From Bacteroides gallinarum DSM 18171 = JCM 13658 (lineage in GTDB: Bacteria > Bacteroidota > Bacteroidia > Bacteroidales > Bacteroidaceae): DNA of 35,993 nucleotides. This document shows, in pieces, positions 7,657-13,859 of the stretch. Both the position numbers and the translations under genes were made by a program. How positions within the stretch are numbered: the stretch's first letter is position 1; each line of letters begins with the position of its first letter. A model generated the notes under the pieces. The model was given only the letters and a program-made list of their open reading frames with translations. It had not been told where the DNA came from and searched no databases. The stretch spans positions 1 through 35,993 of the forward strand of contig NZ_KB894144.1 in NCBI RefSeq assembly GCF_000374365.1. Direction: 5' to 3'.

Positions 7657-9042
7657 TTATTGCGATTTTTCGTCCAGAAGCAGGAAGCAGTCCAGCCTGC
7701 CGAAAGCCGCCTTCGCCCAATGGTTGGACAACGAATAAAACCACAGCATGGGGATGAAGCAGAAAAAGAAACGCTTGGCAGAATACGCCAGCACATTCTG
7801 AATAGAGTCCCACTTATAATCGATTTGATAAAGGACAAACATATACAACACCGACGACACCGCAATCATTGCCAGCAAAGCGAGATTGTCCCTCCTCCTT
7901 ACCAGATACCAGGCATTCACCGCCAACGAAATGCCCGCCACCGCAAAAGTCCAGCCGAAAAACTGCGTATCCTTATAATACGCCTTCATATACGCCCAGA
8001 TGATACCCGCCTTCTCCGCATCCCAGAAAGGGCGGGTTATTACGATGCTATCGGCATAGAAACCGCTTACCCACGAAAAGAACGCCCACAAAAGGGCAGG
8101 CAGCAGCGCAGCGGCAACAGGCAGCAAATCTTTCCAACTCCTGCTCCTGAGCACATCCGCCAAAACCACCGATAACGCCGCCACGATAAACACCACCCCT
8201 TCCGAACGAGTCCACACATTTATCCCGAGCAGCAACGAACCGAGGTACAAATCTTTCCGCTCCCTATGCCTCAACCACAAAGAAATATAAATAACACCCA
8301 GCGAAGCAGTGGCCGCATGGATGACATTGGTTGCCGACAGCGAGGAAAAAGCAATCATCTCCGGAGTAACCAGCACGAAGAAAGTAGCGACGGCCGCCCC
8401 CGTAGACCCCACCGCACGCTGCATGCTACCATAAAAAGCCACCAGCAGGGACAGGAACATCAGCGCCGGAATGATTTTGGATGTTTCCGCTCCCAGCAGA
8501 TAGACAAAAGCATAGCTCAACTGCACCATAGGGGCATACGTTATGTAACTGCCCGCATCGTGGATATGAGGCATGTAGCTCTGCTGGAATATGCTCAGGT
8601 TCCTGAACGTATGCTCCTTTGCCATGACATAACCGATAGTATCGAACCCCGCCAGGCTGTCCCGGTCGAAAGTAGGGAAATACATGCACTTGGCAAAGTT
8701 CATATACTCGAAATAAGCAATCAGCACGATGAAGAAGAACCAGACAAGGTTATAATTCGAGGTATCGAAGCGGAAAGCCTTCCTATAATACCTAACCACC
8801 TCGTCCCTGCGCCTGTACAGCAACAGCAGCAGTAAGAAGAGCAGCAACACACCCCCGAGCATAACGCTGGCAACCACCAGCTTTATCTTAAGCAGGTTGA
8901 CGACGAGCATCATAACCGTTTGCAAGCCGATTCCCACCGGAAAGGCAAGCCCCACCTTTTCGCTCCATGTAAACCTTACCGAGATGCAGTTTACAGCAAG
9001 AAAGCCTATTAAGACAACGAGAATTATTCCTGTTACGAGCAT
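7657..9042 (-). CDS. Multipass membrane protein, probable GT-C type glycosyltransferase
   Basis: Integral membrane protein of 461 residues with about ten to twelve hydrophobic helices, for example MLVTGIILVVLIGFLAVNC and the leucine-rich segment near residue 65. The loop after the helix at 100-115 holds acidic residues (YFPTFDRDSLAGFDTIGYV), as expected at the active site of polyprenyl-phosphate-sugar dependent GT-C enzymes; the exact DD or ED motif of family 39 is not obvious. It is the last gene of a cluster headed by a family 2 glycosyltransferase of the dolichol-phosphate mannose synthase type, the usual donor supplier for such enzymes. A role in adding a sugar to an envelope glycan is inferred from that context and is not shown directly. 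Confidence 0.6.
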   Translation of the reverse strand: MLVTGIILVVLIGFLAVNCISVRFTWSEKVGLAFPVGIGLQTVMMLVVNLLKIKLVVASVMLGGVLLLFLLLLLLYRRRDEVVRYYRKAFRFDTSNYNLVWFFFIVLIAYFEYMNFAKCMYFPTFDRDSLAGFDTIGYVMAKEHTFRNLSIFQQSYMPHIHDAGSYITYAPMVQLSYAFVYLLGAETSKIIPALMFLSLLVAFYGSMQRAVGSTGAAVATFFVLVTPEMIAFSSLSATNVIHAATASLGVIYISLWLRHRERKDLYLGSLLLGINVWTRSEGVVFIVAALSVVLADVLRSRSWKDLLPVAAALLPALLWAFFSWVSGFYADSIVITRPFWDAEKAGIIWAYMKAYYKDTQFFGWTFAVAGISLAVNAWYLVRRRDNLALLAMIAVSSVLYMFVLYQIDYKWDSIQNVLAYSAKRFFFCFIPMLWFYSLSNHWAKAAFGRLDCFLLLDEKSQ

Positions 9043-9048
9043 GATAAG

Positions 9049-9615
9049 TCACTGTTTTTTCCGTTGGAGCACCGGCAATACACCATGCCGGATATCCGGG
9101 TCTACAGGATAAGGGAGCTTGTCCGCACCCTCGCCGTTGACAATCGCTACATGGGTTATCTTGCCGGCATACACGCCGTCCTGCAATTCGTCCTCCGACA
9201 CCAGCCGGCGGGGATACAGGAAACGGGTGGCATACAACTTATTATAGATTTCCTGTTTGAACGGGCTCCCCTTCTTCCGGAAAGCCTCTGCAGAGGGATA
9301 AAGAATAACGGCATTCTCCGGCGTAGCCTGCCTGATGAAAAGAAGGTATTCATAATCGACACCCAGCTTCATCTGCATTTTCTGCTCGAAAGTAAGGTCG
9401 GGATACTTCTTTATCGCCTCCATATTCTTTTTCAGCAGTTCCCTGTACACCCAGCGGTAAGCAGGCTGTTCCGTCAGCACATACTTCACGAGGAGCAAAG
9501 CAAGACCCATGAACAACACATTCCTTGCAAGCCACACGGCATACACGGCAAAGGAGCTTTTCCGAGGCTCCCGTTCCTTGTCTCTGTTTCTTTTCTTAAA
9601 CTGCATCGCCGGCAT
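9049..9615 (-). CDS. One-pass membrane protein of unknown function in the glycosyltransferase cluster
   Basis: I do not recognise a family. The 188-residue protein has a basic N-terminus (KKRNRDKEREPRK), one membrane helix at about residues 29-47 (LARNVLFMGLALLLVKYVL), then a soluble domain on the far side of the membrane with conserved-looking blocks such as ENAVILYPSAEAF and TRFLYPRRLVS. Its ATG follows the TGA of the glycosyltransferase directly (TGAATG), and its stop is 6 bp before the next gene, so it is translated with both neighbours. The arrangement suggests an accessory subunit of the multipass protein or a periplasmic sensor of its product; this is inference. A second in-frame ATG three codons in (MQFKKR) is an alternative start. 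Confidence 0.7.
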   Translation of the reverse strand: MPAMQFKKRNRDKEREPRKSSFAVYAVWLARNVLFMGLALLLVKYVLTEQPAYRWVYRELLKKNMEAIKKYPDLTFEQKMQMKLGVDYEYLLFIRQATPENAVILYPSAEAFRKKGSPFKQEIYNKLYATRFLYPRRLVSEDELQDGVYAGKITHVAIVNGEGADKLPYPVDPDIRHGVLPVLQRKKQ

Positions 9616-10362
9616 TCACTTTTTATCAAACCTATACTTCTTACTAAACCTATACTTCAGCAGGATACCGATAGCTTCCACGCCGTCCTGCCATTTTATC
9701 TTTTTCCCCTCCTTCCTGGAACGGGGATAATAACGTATCGGTACTTCCTTTATCTTGTATCCTCTGCCGAGCACCTTCGCCGTTACTTCGGGGCAGAAAC
9801 CGAACCGGTCGCAAACAAGAGGTATGGATTTCAGCAAGGCAGCATCGAACATCTTGTAGCAAGTAGGCTCGTCCGTAATCTTCCGGAAAAAAAGCAGGCT
9901 GGTAACAAGAGACACCAGCCGCCCGCCCCAATAAAAGGCAGGATACAACGACTTATTGCCGCCGTCCAGCAACCTGGAGCCGTACACCACCTTGCACTCT
10001 CCCGCAAGGATAGGCCGGAGCAGGTTCCGGTAATCGTCCGGGTCGTACTCCAAGTCGGCATCCTGGATAACGATGACATCACCTGTGGCACGTGCTATCC
10101 CCTGGCGCACCGCATACCCTTTCCCCCGGTTTTCCGGCAGCCTGAGATACCGGATGCAAGCATCCGGATGCAGCGTCCTCGCCCTCTCCACCTCCGCTCC
10201 CGTGCCGTCGGCGGAACAATCGTCTATTACCCACACCTCTTTCCCTACGGCGGCAGGAAGCTCCGCCTCCGCTACCTTCTCCAAAACCCGGAATATCGTT
10301 CCCGCCTCATTATAAGCAGGTACGATTACGGACAGTTTCCTTACAGGTGTATTCATCTTCAT
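9616..10362 (-). CDS. Family 2 glycosyltransferase, dolichol-phosphate mannose synthase-like
   Basis: About 248 residues with a GT-A fold. Visible motifs are SVIVPAYNEAGTI at the start, VIDDCSADGT, the RGKGYAVRQGIARATGD block and the metal-binding IQDADLEYDPDDY, all typical of enzymes that load a sugar onto undecaprenyl phosphate. Only weak hydrophobicity is seen near the C-terminus (GILLKYRFSKKYRF), so it is probably peripheral. The frame is open to 10464, but that part would cross the likely promoter at 10433-10441. I therefore start at the ATG at 10360-10362, or two codons later at 10356. It heads a three-gene operon and probably provides the sugar donor used by the multipass protein. Confidence 0.87.
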   Translation of the reverse strand: MKMNTPVRKLSVIVPAYNEAGTIFRVLEKVAEAELPAAVGKEVWVIDDCSADGTGAEVERARTLHPDACIRYLRLPENRGKGYAVRQGIARATGDVIVIQDADLEYDPDDYRNLLRPILAGECKVVYGSRLLDGGNKSLYPAFYWGGRLVSLVTSLLFFRKITDEPTCYKMFDAALLKSIPLVCDRFGFCPEVTAKVLGRGYKIKEVPIRYYPRSRKEGKKIKWQDGVEAIGILLKYRFSKKYRFDKK

Positions 10363-10522
10363 AACTTTAAAAGGCGTCCCCTTATGCCGCATCCGCGAAT
10401 AAAGCGCTGCAAGCCGCACGAAGCAACCGCTTGCAAAGTAATGAAAATTTAAGCGGAAAGCCACGATAAACCTATTAATATTTATTCGCAGGCAAATGAA
10501 TACTAAAACAAACCGTTCGTAT

Positions 10523-10531
10523 TATCTTTGC
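10523..10531 (+). promoter_or_regulatory. -7 promoter element, first of a pair
   Basis: TATCTTTGC matches TAnnTTTGC exactly and is part of an 11-bp direct repeat (ATTATCTTTGC) repeated 83 bp downstream. No gene follows closely on the plus strand; the next is at 11201. Confidence 0.4.
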
Positions 10532-10605
10532 AACAAAAGCGAAGATAAGCTGTACCCCGGCATAAAAAAGGAACGAGTTCATTTTATCCTGCTCCCGGTT
10601 TGCAT

Positions 10606-10614
10606 TATCTTTGC
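10606..10614 (+). promoter_or_regulatory. -7 promoter element, second of a pair
   Basis: TATCTTTGC, identical to the element at 10523-10531 and likewise preceded by AT. It lies next to the point where the sequence turns AT-rich, so it may be the original promoter of the copper-regulator gene now 2.3 kb downstream; that is inference. Confidence 0.4.
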
Positions 10615-10842
10615 CTCGGATAAGAAACTTTTCTATATCTATCTAAATGATAGAGTGTAATTGAGAAGTAATAAATTGTTGGTAACGATTTGGCGACAAA
10701 TCAACTTCAGTGTGTTGCAGTGCTTTGCATACGTCCAAACAACTCAATGCAAATATAGTAGGCATTTTGCTAATGACCAAAACATTCAGAAATTATAAAC
10801 GGGGGCTAGGAAATACCTTTCAACCTCTGCTTTTATTCGCGA

Positions 10843-11022
10843 TTAGTTTTCTTCCAATAGTTCGGATAACCTTGCCATATCACGGCGAATAACCACGTCA
10901 CTTATCTTTGCGTAAATCTGTGTCACCTTCACATCCATATGGCCGAGCATTCTGCTGATTGTCTCGATAGGAGTTCCGTTCAACAAACAAATTTCCGAAG
11001 TGAAAGTGTGCTGGCTTGAGTA
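10843..11022 (-). pseudogene. Tyrosine recombinase (integrase), 3' remnant
   Basis: Translating the minus strand from the TAG at 11025-11023 to the TAA at 10845-10843 gives about 59 residues that match the C-terminal catalytic end of Bacteroides tyrosine recombinases. It begins YSSQHTFTSEICL, continues through LNGTPIETISRMLGH with the second conserved histidine, and then DVKVTQIYAKI with the nucleophilic tyrosine. The Arg-containing motif and everything before it are missing, and an in-frame stop stands directly upstream. The region is therefore a decayed fragment, not a gene with an unusual start. It marks the left side of the AT-rich island and indicates past integration of a mobile element. 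Confidence 0.85.
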
Positions 11023-11200
11023 CTACCTCCGAAGTACCTATTTTTATAATCCTAAAAATGAATGATTAAAAACAGTAACTTGTGTACGAGTAAAAAAAGT
11101 TAAAATTCAATTAGTTGACTTTTTAATAGTACAGCGAAATGTATTACCTTTGCAAAAAAGTAGCCTTTATTAATAATTGTAAATTTGTCATTTTTAGAGC
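11023..11200. other. AT-rich spacer with the promoter of the island genes
   Basis: No coding sequence seen. It contains the -7 element at 11145-11153 and several A/T runs. Confidence 0.6.
11145..11153 (+). promoter_or_regulatory. Promoter of the two-gene island
   Basis: TACCTTTGC matches TAnnTTTGC exactly, 47 bp upstream of the ATG at 11201. A T-run at 11120-11124 lies 20 bp upstream in the -33 position. Confidence 0.65.
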
Positions 11201-11995
11201 ATGAGTAAGAGTAAGGAATGTTTCGTTATACAGCCAATTAGTGATGAAAAATTCACGAAAAGATATGATGATATATATAAGCCCGCAATAGAAACTGTTG
11301 GTCTTTCTGCATATCGAGTTGATTTAGATCCTGCGGTTAAAATTCCCATTGAAGATATTGAATCGAACATTAAAGACTCAATAATATGCTTTGCTGATAT
11401 TTCTGTTGATAATCCTAATGTTTGGTATGAGTTAGGATATGCTTTTGCTTTAGAAAAAGATGTTGTCATGGTGTGTGACGAGAGCAGAAAAAATTTCCCT
11501 TTTGATGTTAGACATAAAAATATTATTAGGTACAAAACAGAATCCCCCAGTGATTTTAACGAACTTAAAGAGCGAATTATAGAGAAAATAAAAGCATATA
11601 TTCATTCTCAAAAAACAACAGAAAAAATACTTAAAAATCCAATTAGGGAAACCGAAGGTTTTCAGCCATATGAATTATCTTTATTGGCTTTTATTATTGG
11701 GGAACAATATACAGACGAAGAAGTAGCAAATGTTTATGAACTTCGAAATAGGATGACTAAAGCAGGATTTAATGATACAGCTTTTAGCATTGGAATGCGT
11801 CTATTAAAAGCGAAAGGATTTATTACAACAAAAATAAATAGTGATTATAACGGATATGAATATCCTGTTTGTGCTTTGTCGGATGATGGTGTAAGCTTTA
11901 TCCTCAAAAATACCCATTTATTTGATTTACAACAACCTGTAAAAAAAGACGAAGTCCCGACAATAGTGTCAAATTCAGATGATTTGCCTTTTTAA
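11201..11995 (+). CDS. TIR/nucleoside deoxyribosyltransferase-like protein with C-terminal winged-helix-like domain
   Basis: Protein of 264 residues. Residues 1-135 form an alpha/beta domain of the TIR / nucleoside 2-deoxyribosyltransferase-like group. Evidence is the first strand CFVIQPIS, the block SIICFADISVDNPNVWYELG (residues 60-79) with Glu77 in the place of the catalytic glutamate of TIR NADases and deoxyribosyltransferases, and the FPFDVRHKNIIRY strand. Residues 155-245 look like a winged helix, ending with a short beta wing (GFITTKINSDYNGYEYPVCAL). Known effectors of this type cleave NAD or nucleotides; the retron-Eco1 effector has a comparable deoxyribosyltransferase-winged helix order. 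It has its own promoter and is followed after 53 bp by the HEPN-like gene. Low GC contrasts with all flanking genes. A defence role is inference. Confidence 0.7.
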   Translation: MSKSKECFVIQPISDEKFTKRYDDIYKPAIETVGLSAYRVDLDPAVKIPIEDIESNIKDSIICFADISVDNPNVWYELGYAFALEKDVVMVCDESRKNFPFDVRHKNIIRYKTESPSDFNELKERIIEKIKAYIHSQKTTEKILKNPIRETEGFQPYELSLLAFIIGEQYTDEEVANVYELRNRMTKAGFNDTAFSIGMRLLKAKGFITTKINSDYNGYEYPVCALSDDGVSFILKNTHLFDLQQPVKKDEVPTIVSNSDDLPF

Positions 11996-12048
11996 TATAT
12001 TCACTCATACTTTTATTATGAACTTTAATAAAATTATAAAATTGGAAT

Positions 12049-12864
12049 ATGCATATAAAGGAGTTTATCTCAACTATAAAAGATATATTTGAACTTAAAG
12101 AATCAGACAAGTATGCATTTAACAATTTATCAGAAGAGTTGATCCATGAACAATTGAGATATTTGCGGAGTAATCTTGAGATTTCAGCTAAGAAATGTGA
12201 CATTTATGGCTACATAACAAACCATTTTGGGGAAGAAATCACTAATTTAACTCAAGAAAGCCGCGCTGATTATGTTACGGGAAAATGGTTATCTATCATT
12301 GATGTACACAGAAGCATCTATGACATGGTTGGTTATCTAACACTACTTCAAATGGACGCAATGACCACATGCATTAGCTTGCTTGATGCGAAAACAGACA
12401 CGGAAAGAATCATGCTTTGTAAACATGCTTATACCATTCTGTATGAAGCTTTAGAATATAATTTGTTTAAAAGAGTATCTTGTGATATGCGGAAATATCC
12501 AGAAGAATTGATAACAAGTGACAAGTTAAATGAACTGTGGGAAAATGTAAAAATAGGCCTAAAGGATATTTCAGAAAAGAAAGAAGCTCAGTACATTCGT
12601 AATAGCATTGATGCCCATAAGTCCAATTCATTTATGAAGCAGATTGATGCATATAAAAGATGTAAATGGACGCAAAGCATAATCAATCTATATGTTTTGA
12701 TACAAATAATAGATAAAATTCAAAATTGCATGGAGGGTATTAATCAAAATATGAATAAGTTATTAGAAGCGTTTAAAATAGAGACGAAAGAATACATAAA
12801 GAAATTAGATTACATTTGGAAGTCTTTACAACAATCTGATGAAACTTTTTTCAGTTCAAAATAA
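12049..12864 (+). CDS. Unknown helical protein with HEPN-like RN-x4-H motif
   Basis: I do not recognise a family. The 271-residue protein is predicted by eye to be almost entirely helical, soluble and without a signal peptide. Residues 180-191 (AQYIRNSIDAHK) contain Arg184-Asn185 and His190, which fits the R-[ND]-x-x-x-x-H signature of HEPN RNases such as the AbiU2-type proteins (compare the usual RNK-x-x-AH). The motif precedes an amphipathic helix (WTQSIINLYVLIQIIDKIQN), as in HEPN four-helix bundles. It follows the TIR/deoxyribosyltransferase-like gene on the same strand without an obvious promoter of its own, so co-transcription is likely. The HEPN assignment rests on one short motif and the context; a partner or antitoxin role is equally possible. 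Confidence 0.55.
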   Translation: MHIKEFISTIKDIFELKESDKYAFNNLSEELIHEQLRYLRSNLEISAKKCDIYGYITNHFGEEITNLTQESRADYVTGKWLSIIDVHRSIYDMVGYLTLLQMDAMTTCISLLDAKTDTERIMLCKHAYTILYEALEYNLFKRVSCDMRKYPEELITSDKLNELWENVKIGLKDISEKKEAQYIRNSIDAHKSNSFMKQIDAYKRCKWTQSIINLYVLIQIIDKIQNCMEGINQNMNKLLEAFKIETKEYIKKLDYIWKSLQQSDETFFSSK

Positions 12865-12878
12865 TATAGTCTCTTTGT
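12847..12878 (+). promoter_or_regulatory. Weak promoter candidate for the HMA-AraC gene
   Basis: TCTCTTTGT at 12870-12878 has one mismatch to TAnnTTTG, with a T-run (12846-12851) 19 bp upstream. It overlaps the 3' end of the HEPN-like gene. Confidence 0.35.
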
Positions 12879-12895
12879 AATTTCAAAAGAAAAAG

Positions 12896-13477
12896 ATGCC
12901 CCACACCGAACCCGAAAACACCCTGCATATAAAGAACATGGTATGCAACCGCTGCATCATGGTGGTGAAAAGCCAGCTCGAACAACTGGGGCTGCATCCC
13001 CTCTCGGTAGAACTGGGCATCGCCACCCTGCCCGGCGAAATCACCGATGAAGTGTACCGAAAGGTCAAAGCGGCACTCGAGCCTTTCGGCTTCGAGCTAA
13101 TCGACGACAAGAAGTCCCAGACCATAGAGCAGATAAAAGACGCTATCATCGAACTGGTGCACTACAACGACAACGGCCTGAAGGTAAACCTTTCCGATTA
13201 CCTGTCGTCCAAGCTGAACCGGGATTACAGCGCGTTGAGCAAACTATTCTCGGAAGTTACCAATACCACCGTCGAAAAATACCTCATTGCACAGAAGATA
13301 GAGCGCGCCAAAGAGCTGCTGGTATACGGAGAGCTGTCGCTGAACGAGATAGCCGACAAGCTGAACTACTCGAGCACCGCCTACCTCAGTTCCCAGTTCA
13401 AGAGCGTAACCGGACTGACACCCAGCTACTTCAGAAAGATAAAAGAGAACAAGCGCAAACCCCTCGACGAGATTTAA
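12896..13477 (+). CDS. AraC-family regulator with N-terminal heavy-metal-associated domain
   Basis: Protein of 193 residues joining two modules. Residues 8-75 resemble an HMA metal-binding domain (NTLHIKNMVCNRCIMVVKSQ) with Cys17 and Cys20 in the metal-binding CxxC. Residues about 95-187 are the AraC DNA-binding domain, with two helix-turn-helix units around YSALSKLFSEV and LSLNEIADKLNYSSTAYLSS and the ending FKSVTGLTPSYFRKIKENK. It most likely senses copper directly and activates the copper ATPase gene that starts 382 bp downstream on the same strand. The ATG at 12896 lies in an A-rich context just beyond the AT-rich island. Domain assignments are firm; copper as ligand is inferred from the neighbour. 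Confidence 0.85.
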   Translation: MPHTEPENTLHIKNMVCNRCIMVVKSQLEQLGLHPLSVELGIATLPGEITDEVYRKVKAALEPFGFELIDDKKSQTIEQIKDAIIELVHYNDNGLKVNLSDYLSSKLNRDYSALSKLFSEVTNTTVEKYLIAQKIERAKELLVYGELSLNEIADKLNYSSTAYLSSQFKSVTGLTPSYFRKIKENKRKPLDEI

Positions 13478-13534
13478 GCGAAATCTTATAAATAGAATCC
13501 CTAATTCTACAACTCCCCTTAAACTTACTTGCCG

Positions 13535-13542
13535 TATCTTTG
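13535..13542 (+). promoter_or_regulatory. -7 promoter element of copA
   Basis: TATCTTTG matches the consensus exactly. It is 317 bp upstream of the copA ATG, with no better match nearer the gene. Confidence 0.5.
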
Positions 13543-13591
13543 TTCCACACAAAAAGCCCGGCAACGGGCAACCTCCGCCGCGCTATCGCAC

Positions 13592-13622
13592 TTTGCCGCC
13601 TGCCGCACCGGTAGGCGGCAAA
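13592..13622 (+). other. Strong GC-rich hairpin in the copA leader
   Basis: TTTGCCGCCT (13592-13601) pairs perfectly with AGGCGGCAAA (13613-13622). Three more pairs extend the stem inward (a G-U and two G-C), leaving a 5-nt loop. No T-run follows, so it is not a typical terminator. Confidence 0.6.
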
Positions 13623-13677
13623 TAGCAGCCCGACGGGGATAGCCGCAGAGCTTCGTGTGCCCCCGGCATCCGCCACA

Positions 13678-13853
13678 TGGAACAAAGTGTTTTCTCTCCG
13701 TTGGAACAGACTGTACCAACCGTTGGAACAAAGTGTTTCGCGCGGTGGAACAAAGAGTTTAAACCGTTTAAACAAAGTGTTTCCTACGTCGGAACTCTCA
13801 GTTTATCCGCAGTAAACTCAAAGTACCGCGCCGGGAACTAACCGATAACATAC
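13678..13853 (+). repeat. Tandem array of 22-bp imperfect units upstream of copA
   Basis: Units of the form TGGAACAAAGTGTTT begin at 13678, 13702, 13724, 13746, 13768 and 13790, and decayed units keeping the AAC core begin at 13812 and 13833. Steps are 24, 22, 22, 22, 22, 22 and 21 bp. Each unit contains an imperfect dyad (GGAACA-N3-TGTTyC), best in the second (TTGGAACAG, A, CTGTACCAA). The period equals about two turns of B-DNA, so protein bound to each would lie on one face. Confidence 0.75.
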
Positions 13854-13859
13854 CTTATT

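Larger units (their letters stand above)
10363..10842. other. Intergenic stretch with promoter-like repeats
   Basis: No gene is supported here. The stretch holds the minus-strand promoter candidate for the glycosyltransferase operon (TTACTTTGC, 10441-10433). It also holds two plus-strand copies of ATTATCTTTGC (10521-10531 and 10604-10614) and a minus-strand TATATTTGC (10757-10749). A small plus-strand open frame at 10710-10892 shows no protein-like features. Composition becomes AT-rich from about 10630 onward. Confidence 0.6.
13478..13859 (+). promoter_or_regulatory. Structured upstream region of copA
   Basis: No gene is seen in these 382 bp. In order they hold a small hairpin (13493-13509) after the regulator stop, a TAnnTTTG promoter element at 13535-13542, a short hairpin with a GCAA tetraloop (13556-13569), a strong hairpin (13592-13622) and a 22-bp periodic array from 13678 to the start codon. 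If transcription starts near 13550 the copA mRNA has a leader of about 310 nt. Confidence 0.6.

Noticed and set aside
10710..10892. Plus-strand open frame of 60 codons near the integrase remnant
   Set aside because: It overlaps the recombinase remnant on the other strand, has no ribosome-binding site and no recognisable protein pattern.
10624..12849. GAAACTTTT at 10624-10632 and 12841-12849 as direct repeats flanking the island (att sites)
   Set aside because: Only 9 bp of A/T-rich sequence, and the right copy lies within the coding sequence of the HEPN-like gene; chance is a sufficient explanation.
11201..12864. Gene pair considered as a retron
   Set aside because: No reverse transcriptase is encoded and no msr/msd-like inverted structure was recognised nearby; only the effector architecture is similar.
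13678..13853. 22-bp repeats considered as a CRISPR array
   Set aside because: Units follow each other with no unique spacers of 30 bp or more, and no cas genes are present.
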